From CAYMZZ01 sp047600605 (GTDB taxonomy: Bacteria; Bacteroidota; Bacteroidia; Chitinophagales; Chitinophagaceae), in assembly GCA_047600605.1 (NCBI GenBank), contig JASGKK010000001.1, positions 186,001-250,000 on the forward strand: 64,000 nt of DNA. Direction: 5' to 3'. Below are positions 8,786-17,993 of the stretch, one piece after another (within the stretch, counting starts at the first letter, position 1; each line of letters begins with the position of its first letter). The position numbers and the translations under genes were made by a program. The notes beneath the pieces were generated by a model. It did not search any database, was not told the origin of the DNA, and saw only the letters and a program-made list of their open reading frames with translations.

Positions 8786-9916
8786 TCAGCCTGCAGCATT
8801 GGTAAAAAGCGAAGGATAACGTGTGCGGATGGCATCGGCTGTAAACAGTCGTGATACCTCAAGTGCCCATTGTTCGTATCGCTCCACCTGCCGGGGATGT
8901 TCATGCAATTGCATCAGCATATCCAGCAGACCTGCGCAGTCGGTATAACTGATCACTGCCGATTGAACCAGTGGGTCAATCGGTAAAGCGGCGGGTACTA
9001 TCAGCGGTCTGGCATGGCGAATGGCATCAGAAAAATTGCCGGAGTAAACGGTCTGGCCATAACTTTCTGCAGCGCCATCTTCCAACACGGTATCTTTTAC
9101 CGATGGATGTAAAATAAAATGTGCCTGCCGGATAAGCAGATCAAATTCCTCCTGTTCCACATGCTCATCAAAGCAACGTACCTGCGCATATTCTCCACTG
9201 AACCGGCGAAAGCGACTGATCCATTCCTGTCCGCCGGTACCGGGTCCGCCTGCCAGGCTGATATGTAAGGGCAGGCCAGCCAGTTCGGCCTGATGCAGCA
9301 ACTGATAGACAAAACCATAATCACGTCGTCGTATATCCACGCTGCCGGGAACTACCAGGTGCAGTGGGCTGGCAGTAGCAGGTACATATTTTTCCTCTTC
9401 AAAAATGCCACCTGGTATGGTATGAATAGTTGTATGCTGCGGCAGATGTTGCTGTGCAAATGGAAGCAGCAGTGGAGAGAGTACATTGTATTCTGTAAAC
9501 CGTGCACGCATCTTTTTCTTACCCCATACCCGCACAATTCTGCGCAAACTCCAGCTAATGCGGGGTGCTGTATAACTGCGCAGTGCATGAAGGGTCACTG
9601 TCATGCGCAGTGCCGGTAGTTGTTTCCGGAGGGCCGCAAACAGAATAAAATTATCCGATACGGTATTCAGCCAAAGCCAGTCAACCTGCTCTGCTTGAAC
9701 ATACCGGTTTAATTCATCTATAAAATGACGACGCGAAACGCCGGGTGATTGAATGCTCCAGTGAAAACGGGTTGCGTCCTGCTGCAATAACCAGTGCAAC
9801 TGACGGCTGGTTTGTTCCTCACAGAAAATGCTGATCCGGTTACCGGGCACATCAAAAAGCCTGATCAGGGGATAGGCGGCTTCAAAATGAGTGGTTTCAA
9901 AAATGAGGATGTGCAT
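8786..9916 (-). CDS. Glycosyltransferase, GT-B type (family 4-like)
   Basis: A 376-residue predicted cytoplasmic glycosyltransferase, likely for surface polysaccharide. I prefer the ATG at 9916 (MHILIFETTHFEAAYPL), a typical beta-strand start for the acceptor domain; an 18-codon upstream extension is possible but would run over the divergent promoter. The C-terminal half has the GT-B donor-domain pattern: VPGSVDIRRRDYGF, ISLAGGPGTGG, then HPSVKDTVLEDGAAESYG, close to the E-x7-E-like region of family 4 enzymes. Substrate cannot be told. It diverges from the flippase gene and converges with the small membrane protein gene. Confidence 0.72.
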   Translation of the reverse strand: MHILIFETTHFEAAYPLIRLFDVPGNRISIFCEEQTSRQLHWLLQQDATRFHWSIQSPGVSRRHFIDELNRYVQAEQVDWLWLNTVSDNFILFAALRKQLPALRMTVTLHALRSYTAPRISWSLRRIVRVWGKKKMRARFTEYNVLSPLLLPFAQQHLPQHTTIHTIPGGIFEEEKYVPATASPLHLVVPGSVDIRRRDYGFVYQLLHQAELAGLPLHISLAGGPGTGGQEWISRFRRFSGEYAQVRCFDEHVEQEEFDLLIRQAHFILHPSVKDTVLEDGAAESYGQTVYSGNFSDAIRHARPLIVPAALPIDPLVQSAVISYTDCAGLLDMLMQLHEHPRQVERYEQWALEVSRLFTADAIRTRYPSLFTNAAG

Positions 9917-9946
9917 ATGCTGACCGGAAAATGCAGGTAAATATAT

Positions 9947-9954
9947 TATGTTTG
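9947..9954 (+). promoter_or_regulatory. Candidate -7 box for the flippase operon
   Basis: TATGTTTG matches the TAnnTTTG consensus and lies 35 bp before the flippase start in the 72-bp gap between divergent genes. No convincing TTTG -33 element is seen at the usual spacing. Confidence 0.4.
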
Positions 9955-9988
9955 TAGCAGAGCCTGCCATAATGCAGGCGGCAATGTT

Positions 9989-11449
9989 TTGGCGAATATC
10001 AGGCGCAATCTTGTTTATAATTTCCTGCTGTCATTCAGCCAGGTGCTGATGCCCCTGGTGTCGATACCTTATATTTCACGTGTACTGGATCCGGATGGGA
10101 TCGGACGTGTGGGATTCGTGGATTCATTTACCTATTATTTTGTAGTGCTGGCCGAGGCAGGGATCATGATGTATGGCATACGGGAAGTAGCCAAACTGCG
10201 CGATCAGCCGGCAGCATTGCGGCAACTGGTATCGGAGCTGCTTACCCTGCACCTGATCACATCAGCAGTTGTGGTGATCGTTTACCTGGCCGGCGTATGG
10301 ATGCTTTGGGAAAAGATCGGCGATATCCGGTTGCTTATCTTTTCACTATCCTTTCTGGTGGTCAATGCATTTGCCTGCGAGTGGTATTTTATAGGCCAGG
10401 AGCGTTTTGGATACATTGCGGCCCGCTCCATGCTCATCCGGGTAGCCGGACTGCTGAGTATGTTTTTGCTGATTCATGAGCCGGCAGATTATTATATCTA
10501 TTATGCCATCATTGCCTGCTCGGCTATGATAGCCGGTATCTGGAATATAATGATTCTTTTCCGGCAAACGGGTTACTCGTGGCGCCAGGTACAACTGGTA
10601 AAACACCTGCGGCGGGTATGGATCACTTACCTGATAAGCCTGTTGTATAGTGTGCCACTGATGCTCGATCATGTGTTGCTGCGGTTGGTGAGTACAGCAA
10701 CAGCAGTTGGCTTTTACTCATTTTCTGTAAGGGCTGTGCGGGTAAGTGCTACACTGGTCACCGATTCCTTTCTTGTTTTCTTTCCCCGCATTGTGGCCCT
10801 TGGCAGCCAGCAGGCTATGGATGAAGTACAGCAGAAATTGCGGCTCAACCTCCAGTTTATCCTGCTCCTTTCTTTACCTATGGGCATGGGTCTATTTCTG
10901 CTGGCCGATGATATTGCATTATACTTTTTTGGAAATAAGTTTGCCGGGGTGGGGTATAACCTGCGTATACTGGCTTTTTTTCCTTTACTGAAAGGGTTCA
11001 GTTTGTTTCTGAGTAATCCTATATTGATCGCCCATCACCGGGAGGTTAATTTTTTACGTAACCTCGTTATCGGTACCGGACTGTTTGTAGTTGCAGCGCT
11101 TATTGCAGGATATTATGACGCCGATACGGGTATATGCTGGAGTCTGCTTGGAGCAGAACTGGTGCTGATAGGACTTAATTACAGGTCGGTACGCCGTCAG
11201 CTTCCTCAATTGCCGGTTACAGACGGACGCACATTACTGCATGGTATAGGTGGTGTTTTATTGTTTATACCGGTAGTGTTGCTATTGCGCTACATAGGTA
11301 TTGATGGATGGCCTTTTCTTCTGATTGCTGTGGTGGCCTGCAAACTGGTCTATTTTGGATTCCTGATCTTTGTGGTGCATGACCCATTTGCGCGGAGGTT
11401 GTGGACGCTGGGGATTTCATTTCTACTAAAAAGAAATAAACATATTTGA
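9989..11449 (+). CDS. Oligosaccharide flippase, Wzx/MATE-like (polysaccharide biosynthesis protein)
   Basis: A 486-residue inner-membrane protein with about 12-14 hydrophobic helices. It would move lipid-linked sugar units across the membrane for polysaccharide assembly. The N-terminus (NLVYNFLLSFSQVLMPLVSI, PYISRVLDPDGIGRVGFVDS) is the classic Wzx signature. The start is a TTG at 9989; no in-frame ATG lies just upstream, and the homologous region begins at this point. The stop overlaps the ATG of the DinB-like gene (TGATGA), so these are translationally coupled. Neighbouring glycosyltransferases on both sides support the polysaccharide role. Confidence 0.88.
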   Translation: MANIRRNLVYNFLLSFSQVLMPLVSIPYISRVLDPDGIGRVGFVDSFTYYFVVLAEAGIMMYGIREVAKLRDQPAALRQLVSELLTLHLITSAVVVIVYLAGVWMLWEKIGDIRLLIFSLSFLVVNAFACEWYFIGQERFGYIAARSMLIRVAGLLSMFLLIHEPADYYIYYAIIACSAMIAGIWNIMILFRQTGYSWRQVQLVKHLRRVWITYLISLLYSVPLMLDHVLLRLVSTATAVGFYSFSVRAVRVSATLVTDSFLVFFPRIVALGSQQAMDEVQQKLRLNLQFILLLSLPMGMGLFLLADDIALYFFGNKFAGVGYNLRILAFFPLLKGFSLFLSNPILIAHHREVNFLRNLVIGTGLFVVAALIAGYYDADTGICWSLLGAELVLIGLNYRSVRRQLPQLPVTDGRTLLHGIGGVLLFIPVVLLLRYIGIDGWPFLLIAVVACKLVYFGFLIFVVHDPFARRLWTLGISFLLKRNKHI

Positions 11450-11916
11450 TGACCAAACAAGAGCTGATCATTCGGCATTTGAACGAAACAAGGAGAAGAA
11501 GCACGCTCCTGTGGGAAGGGCTTCCTGAAAAGTTTTATCACTGGCGGCCTGATGATGATGCCCTGACGGCACTTGAGCTGATCAGGCATGTGCTGCAGGC
11601 CGATTATGGCTGGAATATTATCATTAACCGCGGCGATATGACCAATTACCGAACTCCCTGGGAGAACAGACCTTATCTGAATGTGGAGGATGAGCTTGCC
11701 TTTGCAGAACCGCACCGGCAGAAGTTTTTAGACAGTATCAGGCAGTTTACAGAAGCTGAACTTGGCGAAACAGTAATCATTCATCCGGGGAATGGAACAA
11801 AAAAAATACTGGGCGATTATTTGCTGAGAATCGGTTATCATGAATCGGTTCACGCCGGCCAATTTTTATCCTACCTGAGAGCGATGAAAGTTGATCGTCC
11901 TTTCATTTGGGATTAA
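11449..11916 (+). CDS. DinB family putative metal-dependent hydrolase
   Basis: A 155-residue protein, probably a DinB/YfiT-like four-helix bundle. The three expected metal-binding histidines can be assigned to LIRHVLQADYG (helix 2) and the pair in GYHESVHAGQ near the end. The ATG at 11449 overlaps the flippase stop codon. Members of this superfamily act in bacillithiol or mycothiol chemistry or are uncharacterised; here the function is unknown, and its link to polysaccharide genes may be only co-transcription. Confidence 0.78.
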   Translation: MTKQELIIRHLNETRRRSTLLWEGLPEKFYHWRPDDDALTALELIRHVLQADYGWNIIINRGDMTNYRTPWENRPYLNVEDELAFAEPHRQKFLDSIRQFTEAELGETVIIHPGNGTKKILGDYLLRIGYHESVHAGQFLSYLRAMKVDRPFIWD

Positions 11917-11943
11917 ATCAGTATAAAACAACGATTACATATT

Positions 11944-12963
11944 TTGATACAGGCAGGCCACACATACTATCTCAGGCAATATGCCGGTCAGCAATACCGG
12001 CATGGTGGCGTGGGGTATAGTGATGCGGAGAAGATTGCAGAGGAAATGGGTTTTCGGCCATTGCAATTGACTGCTGCCGGGCGGTTGGTCCGTATCAGGC
12101 GTTTCTGGCAGGCCTGGCGCATCAGCCAGCGCTTAGTGGCTGGCGATACATTATTTGCTGTATACCCTGTATATGGCCGAATGGACCAATGGTTGTTGAA
12201 AAGAGTAAAGCAAAAAGGTATTAGGTTAATAGCGCTGGTGGCAGATATTGATGGATTAAAAGATGAAGACGCCAAACTGCTTGAGCAGGATATAAAACTG
12301 CTCGGGATATTTGATGCCTATGTGGTGCATAGCGCTGCTATGGAAGAATGGGTGGTAAAGTATGTAAAAAAAGCGCCTGTAGCGCAGCTCGGTTTTTTTG
12401 ATTTTCTGGCACCTGTCAATACTGCTGTACGTGGGTTGAGCAATCAGGTTGTTTTTGCCGGCAATCTCTCCAAAAGCGGCTTCCTGGCGCAATTGCAGGA
12501 TCCCGTGCTGGCATCCCTGCATTTCAGATTGTATGGAGTGGGTGTAGAAAAAGCCTGGCTGCAACCGGGGCTGGTAGACTGGGAAGGGAAATTTGCACCG
12601 GCAGAACTCCCGCAGCGTTTACAGGGATCGTTTGGATTGGTTTGGGATGGTGATGCTGCAAAGGGAGCAGAAGGCGCACTGGGCCGTTATATGCAATACA
12701 TCAGTCATCATAAGCTGTCGTTGTACATACTGGCTGGTATGCCGGTGATTGTATCTGCAGAAGCGGCATCGGCGATCCTGGTAGAGAAATATGGCATTGG
12801 GTTGGTCATCGATTCGCTGGATGAGCTACCTGCGGAAATAGAAAAGCTTTCCGAAGAAAGCTTTTCTGTAATGCGAAAAAATATGGAGCCACTGGCCAGG
12901 CGTATCAGCAGCGGGCAAAACCTCCGGCAGGCCCTGGAGCAGTTGCTAAAATCAGATCACTAA
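11944..12963 (+). CDS. Glycosyltransferase, WbbI-like (putative galactofuranosyltransferase)
   Basis: A 339-residue cytoplasmic protein starting at a TTG 27 bp after the DinB-like gene. It shows two Rossmann-like halves. IRLIALVADIDGLKDED and FDAYVVHSAAMEEWVVKYV resemble the acceptor half, and NQVVFAGNLSKSGFL followed by GSFGLVWDGD and ...YILAGMPVIV the donor half, an order typical of WbbI/beta-1,6-galactofuranosyltransferase-like proteins. The specificity is inferred and not certain. Its last 12 bp overlap the end of the convergent isomerase gene at 12952-12963. Confidence 0.7.
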   Translation: MIQAGHTYYLRQYAGQQYRHGGVGYSDAEKIAEEMGFRPLQLTAAGRLVRIRRFWQAWRISQRLVAGDTLFAVYPVYGRMDQWLLKRVKQKGIRLIALVADIDGLKDEDAKLLEQDIKLLGIFDAYVVHSAAMEEWVVKYVKKAPVAQLGFFDFLAPVNTAVRGLSNQVVFAGNLSKSGFLAQLQDPVLASLHFRLYGVGVEKAWLQPGLVDWEGKFAPAELPQRLQGSFGLVWDGDAAKGAEGALGRYMQYISHHKLSLYILAGMPVIVSAEAASAILVEKYGIGLVIDSLDELPAEIEKLSEESFSVMRKNMEPLARRISSGQNLRQALEQLLKSDH

Positions 12964-13869
12964 TTTTTTCATGTAGGCAGCATCATCTGCGGCAGCCTGC
13001 AGGGGTGTGGTGCCGGCATATTTTTCCTGCTCTACAATGTAGTACTGCATACCGCATTCTTTGGCTGTTTTAAGAATGCGTGAATAATCAATACTGCCCT
13101 GGCCCAGTGTGCAGGAATCAGCGGTTTCGGTAGCTCCTTTGGTACGGTCTTTTACATGACAGAGACGGAAACGGTCTTTATATTTTTTCAACCAGGCTTC
13201 TGCATCCTGGCCGGCTGTTACTACCCAGTAAATATCCATTTCGTAATCAACCAGTGCAGGATCGGTGCTGGTCATGAGCAGATCCTGGGGCATTTGTCCA
13301 CCCAGTTCCTTAAAAGTATAGTCGTGGTTGTGATAGGCGAAGCGGATACCGTTTTTCTTACAGATCTCGCCTTTCTGATTAAACTCGTCTGCAAAACGTT
13401 TGAAGTCGTCCAGGCTTTTTTGCGGGCCTTTCCAGGGGCAGATCAGGTATTTCATGCCAATGGAAGCTGCTTCTGCGGCTTTCTTTTCAAAGTCTTTGCT
13501 GATATCGCAATGAGTCGACACAAAAGTCATTCCCAGTTCATCCATATACTTTTTCCAGCCGGCTGCGCCCATGCCCCAGAAGATGCCGTCTTTGCCTTCA
13601 TAGCCTTCCACTTGTTTATAACCCATATCAGCCACTTGTTTCAGTACAGCTTTGGGGTCTTTGGGAAAATCATCGCGCAGGGTATACAATTGAAGACCAA
13701 AAGTAGTGAGGGCCGATCCGGCCGCTGCGGCAGGTGTTTCTGTTTTACCGGCTTCTTCACCTTCTTTCTTTTCGTCTTTCGACATCAGTTTGCAGGCTGT
13801 GGGAGCCAGTGCCAGGCCAGCAGCGAGGCTGCCGCTCCAGCGCAGAAATGCTCTTCTCTTATGATTCAT
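12952..13869 (-). CDS. Exported sugar phosphate isomerase/epimerase-like TIM-barrel lipoprotein
   Basis: A 305-residue AP_endonuc_2/xylose-isomerase-like TIM barrel. The N-terminus carries a Tat-type twin-arginine motif (KRRAFLRW, residues 4-11) and a lipobox ending at Cys26 (APTAC), followed by a Lys/Glu/Ala linker, so it is predicted to work in the periplasm. Metal-ligand-like residues are seen in THCDIS, YHNHDYTF, DYEMDIYW and CHVKDRT. It is the last gene of the leftward operon with the GMC flavoproteins. Members of this fold act on keto-sugars, as isomerases, epimerases or lyases on 3-keto-glycosides; the exact reaction is inferred. It overlaps the convergent glycosyltransferase by 12 bp. 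Confidence 0.82.
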   Translation of the reverse strand: MNHKRRAFLRWSGSLAAGLALAPTACKLMSKDEKKEGEEAGKTETPAAAAGSALTTFGLQLYTLRDDFPKDPKAVLKQVADMGYKQVEGYEGKDGIFWGMGAAGWKKYMDELGMTFVSTHCDISKDFEKKAAEAASIGMKYLICPWKGPQKSLDDFKRFADEFNQKGEICKKNGIRFAYHNHDYTFKELGGQMPQDLLMTSTDPALVDYEMDIYWVVTAGQDAEAWLKKYKDRFRLCHVKDRTKGATETADSCTLGQGSIDYSRILKTAKECGMQYYIVEQEKYAGTTPLQAAADDAAYMKKLVI

Positions 13870-13913
13870 GATCTTGTTTTTAGAATGTGATAATCGAGTG
13901 AATGAACTACGGC

Positions 13914-14480
13914 TTATTCAGCCCAGGCACGGTCTCCTTTTTTGTAAGGATAAGCGCCATCAAATTTACCGGGCACAGCTATATGACGCAGTACTTCTGT
14001 GGCTCCGGGTTTGGAAGTAAAGAAACCAAACAGGGTAAGCTGTTTTATCATGGTAAAATAATGATTGGGTTCTTCTTTCTTTTTGGAAGAAGCCACTTCT
14101 CTTGCTTCCTTATCGAGCGAAGTGAGCAGGCTGGCCCGTTGCTCGCCCGTAGCACTCATAAAATCTTTACTGTGCATTTTGTTGCAGGCCTCATTAAGTT
14201 GCCCGATACCGGCGTGGAATACTTTCTGGTCTTCCGGCGTGTAACAGTCATTGACCATTAACGTCATGAATGAACCAATAGCGGCATCTTTGGCGCCAGG
14301 CGTACTGGTTTTTGGCAAAATGGTTTCGCCCACTTCATCCAGGAATTTGATATCATCTTCGCTGAATGTAGCGCCGCCCAGGGTAGGGGAGTTCTTACAA
14401 CCACTCAGCAGCATCTCACCGCCAATGAATACACTACCGGTGGCCAGGGCTATCATTTTCAAAAGTTCTCTGCGTTCCAT
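13914..14480 (-). CDS. Gluconate 2-dehydrogenase subunit 3-like protein (small subunit of GMC dehydrogenase)
   Basis: A 188-residue partner of membrane-side FAD sugar dehydrogenases. The N-terminus has a Tat-like motif (ERRELLKM, residues 2-9), a hydrophobic stretch and a lipobox (LLSGC, Cys28), suggesting Tat export and a lipid anchor. The body (FLDEVGETILPKTSTPGAKD, FMTLMVNDCYTPED) is typical of the Gluconate_2-dh3 family. In known complexes this subunit carries the signal that exports the signal-less catalytic subunit. It lies 42 bp downstream of the first GMC gene in the same operon, so it is probably the escort of one or both GMC proteins. Confidence 0.88.
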   Translation of the reverse strand: MERRELLKMIALATGSVFIGGEMLLSGCKNSPTLGGATFSEDDIKFLDEVGETILPKTSTPGAKDAAIGSFMTLMVNDCYTPEDQKVFHAGIGQLNEACNKMHSKDFMSATGEQRASLLTSLDKEAREVASSKKKEEPNHYFTMIKQLTLFGFFTSKPGATEVLRHIAVPGKFDGAYPYKKGDRAWAE

Positions 14481-14522
14481 TATTCCAGGTTTTAATGTTC
14501 GTAAAGCGTTTATTTAACTCAA

Positions 14523-16241
14523 TCAGATATTTCCTTTTTTCAGTTCACCAACAGCAAAGTCTGCAGCACGTGCCGTGAGCGCCATATAGGTAAGCGATGG
14601 ATTCTGGCAGGCCGATGAGGTCATGCAGGCGCCATCTGTTACAAATACATTGCGGGCATCCCAGACCTGGTTATGGCCATTCAGCACCGATGTGTTGGCT
14701 TCACGTCCCATACGGGCTGTACCCATTTCGTGAATACCATGTCCCATGGCGTGACCACCATCATGCGTGGTCACATTTTTTACTCCTGCGGCTTCAAACA
14801 TGGCTTTCAATTCGGTCTTGATATCTTCCCGCATCCTGAACTCATTTTCCTTCAGCTCTGCATCCATTTCCAGTACCGGCAGCCCCCATTTATCTTTTAC
14901 TGTTGCAGACAGGCTGATCTTATTGTCGTGATAGGGCAGTATCTCGCCAAATCCTGTGGCTCCAATACTCCAGCCACCTGGTTCTGTGAGTGCATCTTTC
15001 AATGCAGCACCTACAGAAAGTTCGGCTACATCGCGCCGCCAGTTGCTGCGACCGGCACCGCCCTGATAGCCAAAGCCACGCAGGTAGTCACGCTTGTCGC
15101 CGCCGATATTTACAAAGCGGGGAATATAAAATCCATTTGCACGGCGTCCATATACATACATATCTTCAAAACCATCGACGGTACCACTGGCGCCGATATT
15201 GTAATGATGATCCATTACATTATGTCCCAGTTCACCGCTGCTGCTGCCCAGTCCGCCCGGCCATATGCCATTGGCTGACCGCATGAGTATCCAGGCCGAG
15301 TTGAGTGCGGAGGCACAGAGAAAAACGATTTTGCTATTGAACGTATAGGTCTGATTGGTCTCTGTATCCAGTACTTCCACACCGGTGGCTTTCTGTGTGT
15401 CTTTATCGTACAGCACCTGTGTGACGAGCGAGTAGGGACGTACCGTTAGTTTACCTGTAGCCATTGCAGCCGGCAGGGTAGATGACTGCGTACTGAAATA
15501 GCCGCCATACGGACATCCTTCCCAGCACCGGTTTCGGAACTGACAGGCGGTACGTCCGGGTATCGCTTCGGTAAGATTTGCCACACGACCGATGATCAGG
15601 TGACGGTTTCCTTTGTAGTGATCCTTGATACGTGCAGCCACATCTTTTTCCACTACGTTGAGCTGCATCGGTGGCAGAAACTGTCCATCGGGTAAATGTG
15701 CCAGGCCTTCGCTTGAACCGCTGATGCCGGCAAATTTTTCAACGTAATCGTACCAGGAGGCGATGTCCTTATAACGGATTGGCCAGTCAACACCGGTACC
15801 ATCTTTGGCATTGGCTTCAAAATCGAGATCACTCCAGCGATAGCTCTGGCGTCCCCACAGCAGGGAACGTCCACCCAACTGATAGCTGCGCCACCAGGTA
15901 AAGGGTTTCTTTTCCACGTAGGGATTATCTTTTTCATTGGCCCAGTAATCCATTACAGCTTCGGAGGCAGCCCAGCCACGATGAATGACGGGATAATCGG
16001 CGCGTTGCTTCTCTGTGGTGCGGCCACGGTGCGGAAAATCCCAGGGCATGTTGCCGGCTGTTTTATAATCTTTCACATGCTCTATAGGACGGCCCCGCTC
16101 AAGCATCAATACTTTCAGCCCTTTTTCCGTGAGCTCTTTGGCAGCCCAGCCACCACTAATGCCTGAGCCTACCACAATGGCATCATAACTGTTTTGTGCA
16201 ACAGCCTTATTATTGATATGTACGCCCGTGGTATCGCCCAT
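14523..16241 (-). CDS. GMC-family FAD sugar dehydrogenase, catalytic subunit (copy 1)
   Basis: A 572-residue flavoprotein of the glucose-methanol-choline family. The FAD-binding motif GSGISGG is at residues 25-31 and ERG at about 48-50. The C-terminal domain has HEMGTARMG and NPSLTYMALTARAA. At about residues 233-244 three Cys lie in a C-x5-C-x3-C-P pattern, like the 3Fe-4S-ligand region of bacterial FAD glucose and fructose dehydrogenases, so electron transfer through an iron-sulfur cluster to cytochrome is plausible. It has no signal peptide; export would be by hitchhiking with the subunit-3-like protein. Six bp separate it from copy 2. Oxidation at sugar C3 is inferred from context. Confidence 0.88.
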   Translation of the reverse strand: MGDTTGVHINNKAVAQNSYDAIVVGSGISGGWAAKELTEKGLKVLMLERGRPIEHVKDYKTAGNMPWDFPHRGRTTEKQRADYPVIHRGWAASEAVMDYWANEKDNPYVEKKPFTWWRSYQLGGRSLLWGRQSYRWSDLDFEANAKDGTGVDWPIRYKDIASWYDYVEKFAGISGSSEGLAHLPDGQFLPPMQLNVVEKDVAARIKDHYKGNRHLIIGRVANLTEAIPGRTACQFRNRCWEGCPYGGYFSTQSSTLPAAMATGKLTVRPYSLVTQVLYDKDTQKATGVEVLDTETNQTYTFNSKIVFLCASALNSAWILMRSANGIWPGGLGSSSGELGHNVMDHHYNIGASGTVDGFEDMYVYGRRANGFYIPRFVNIGGDKRDYLRGFGYQGGAGRSNWRRDVAELSVGAALKDALTEPGGWSIGATGFGEILPYHDNKISLSATVKDKWGLPVLEMDAELKENEFRMREDIKTELKAMFEAAGVKNVTTHDGGHAMGHGIHEMGTARMGREANTSVLNGHNQVWDARNVFVTDGACMTSSACQNPSLTYMALTARAADFAVGELKKGNI

Positions 16242-16247
16242 GATTGC

Positions 16248-17933
16248 TTACAGGTTTCCTTTTTTCAATTCAGATACGGCAAAGTCTGCAGCTCGTGCAG
16301 TAAGCGCCATATAAGTGAGTGAAGGGTTTACACAGGAGGCAGAAGTCATACAGGCGCCATCTGTTACAAACACGTTGGGAGCATCCCAAACCTGGTTGTG
16401 GCTGTTGAGCACAGATGTCTTGGAGTCGCGACCCATACGGGCTGTACCCATTTCGTGAATGCCCATACCTACTTCATAACCGCTATCGTAGGTATATACA
16501 TCTTTTACGCCGGCAGCTTCCAGCATTTCCTTGGCATCCTGCATCATATCTACCCGCATCTTCTTCTCATTTTCTTTGATCTCCACATCCATATCCAGCA
16601 CGGGCAGTCCCCATTTATCTTTTACATTTTTGTTGAGGCTGATCTTGTTTTCATGGTAAGGCAGCATTTCGCCGAAGGCGGTAATACCAATGGTCCATGA
16701 ACCGGGCTCGGCCAGCGCTTCTTTGAGTGCAGCGCCTACATTCAGCTCAGCCACTTTGCGTCCCCAGCCTTCACGGCCGGCACCACCCTGGTAGCCAAAG
16801 CCACGTACATAGTCGCGCTTATCATCGTAGATATTGCGGAAGCGGGGTACATACACACCTGTGGGACGACGGCCAAACAGGTATTTGTCTTCATATCCTT
16901 CTACACGTCCGCCGGCACCGCAACGGAAATGGTGATCCATTACGTTATGTCCCAGTTCGCCACTGCTGCTGCCCAGGCCATCAGGCCAGATATCAGTAGC
17001 AGAGTTCATCAGGATCCAGGCAGAGTTAAAAGCGGAGGCATTCAGGAAAATGACCTTTGCCTTGTATACAATGGTCTGGTTGGTTTCTGCATCGAGCACT
17101 TCCACGCCGGTAGCCCGTTTGGTATTTTTATCGTACAGCACTTTGGTCACGATAGAGAAGGGGCGGAGAGTCAGTTTTTTGGTAGCCATGGCAGCAGGCA
17201 ACGTAGCCGACTGTGTGCTGAAATAAGCGCCATAGGGACAACCACGCCAGCAGCGGTTGCGGTACTGGCAATTGACACGGTTTTGTTCGGGCCGGGGCTC
17301 TGTGATATTGGCAGAGCGGCCGATGAACATGTGACGTTTGCCTTTATAATGTTGTTTGATACGTGCGGCCACGTCTTTTTCCACAATGTTCATATCCATG
17401 GCAGGCAGGAAGTCACCATCGGGCAATACTTCCAGTCCTTCCTTGCTACCCTGTATGCCGGCAAATTTTTCGGCATAGCTGTACCAGGGAGCTATCTCAT
17501 CGTAGCGGATGGGCCAGTCTACACCAATACCTTCTTTGGCATTGGCTTCAAAATCCCATTTGTTGAAACGATAGCTTTGACGGCCCCACATGAGTGAGCG
17601 ACCGCCTACATGATATCCGCGAAACCAGGAGAACGGTTTAGTTTCTGTATAGGGACATTCTTTATCTTTTACCCAGTAGTCAAGTGTTTCTTCACTGAGT
17701 GGATAATCTCTTTTCAATACAGGATAATCGTTGATCATCTGCTGCGTAGCCCTTTTGCGATGAGGGAATTCCCATACATCTTTTGCCGCATTGGTATAAT
17801 CCTTCACATGTTCAATATTGCGACCGCGCTCGAGCATGATCACAGAAAGACCTTTTTCGGTCAGTTCTTTGGCTGCCCAGCCACCACTGATTCCCGAGCC
17901 AACCACAATCGCATCATAAGTATTGTCTGCCAT
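16248..17933 (-). CDS. GMC-family FAD sugar dehydrogenase, catalytic subunit (copy 2)
   Basis: A 561-residue paralogue of the downstream GMC gene, closely similar throughout (YDAIVVGSGISGGWAAKELT near the start, and the same C-terminal HEMGTARMG and NPSLTYMALTARAA). The three-Cys pattern is also kept (CQYRNRCWRGCPYG). It has no signal peptide. Two different catalytic subunits next to one small subunit suggest either alternative complexes with different substrates or a heterodimer. It lies between the Hyi-like isomerase (60 bp upstream) and GMC copy 1 (6 bp downstream), so it is in the same transcript. Confidence 0.88.
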   Translation of the reverse strand: MADNTYDAIVVGSGISGGWAAKELTEKGLSVIMLERGRNIEHVKDYTNAAKDVWEFPHRKRATQQMINDYPVLKRDYPLSEETLDYWVKDKECPYTETKPFSWFRGYHVGGRSLMWGRQSYRFNKWDFEANAKEGIGVDWPIRYDEIAPWYSYAEKFAGIQGSKEGLEVLPDGDFLPAMDMNIVEKDVAARIKQHYKGKRHMFIGRSANITEPRPEQNRVNCQYRNRCWRGCPYGAYFSTQSATLPAAMATKKLTLRPFSIVTKVLYDKNTKRATGVEVLDAETNQTIVYKAKVIFLNASAFNSAWILMNSATDIWPDGLGSSSGELGHNVMDHHFRCGAGGRVEGYEDKYLFGRRPTGVYVPRFRNIYDDKRDYVRGFGYQGGAGREGWGRKVAELNVGAALKEALAEPGSWTIGITAFGEMLPYHENKISLNKNVKDKWGLPVLDMDVEIKENEKKMRVDMMQDAKEMLEAAGVKDVYTYDSGYEVGMGIHEMGTARMGRDSKTSVLNSHNQVWDAPNVFVTDGACMTSASCVNPSLTYMALTARAADFAVSELKKGNL

Positions 17934-17993
17934 AAGGTGAATATTGTTTGAAGGTTAAAAACTTATCTTTTATACTTATTTCTATAGTTGATT

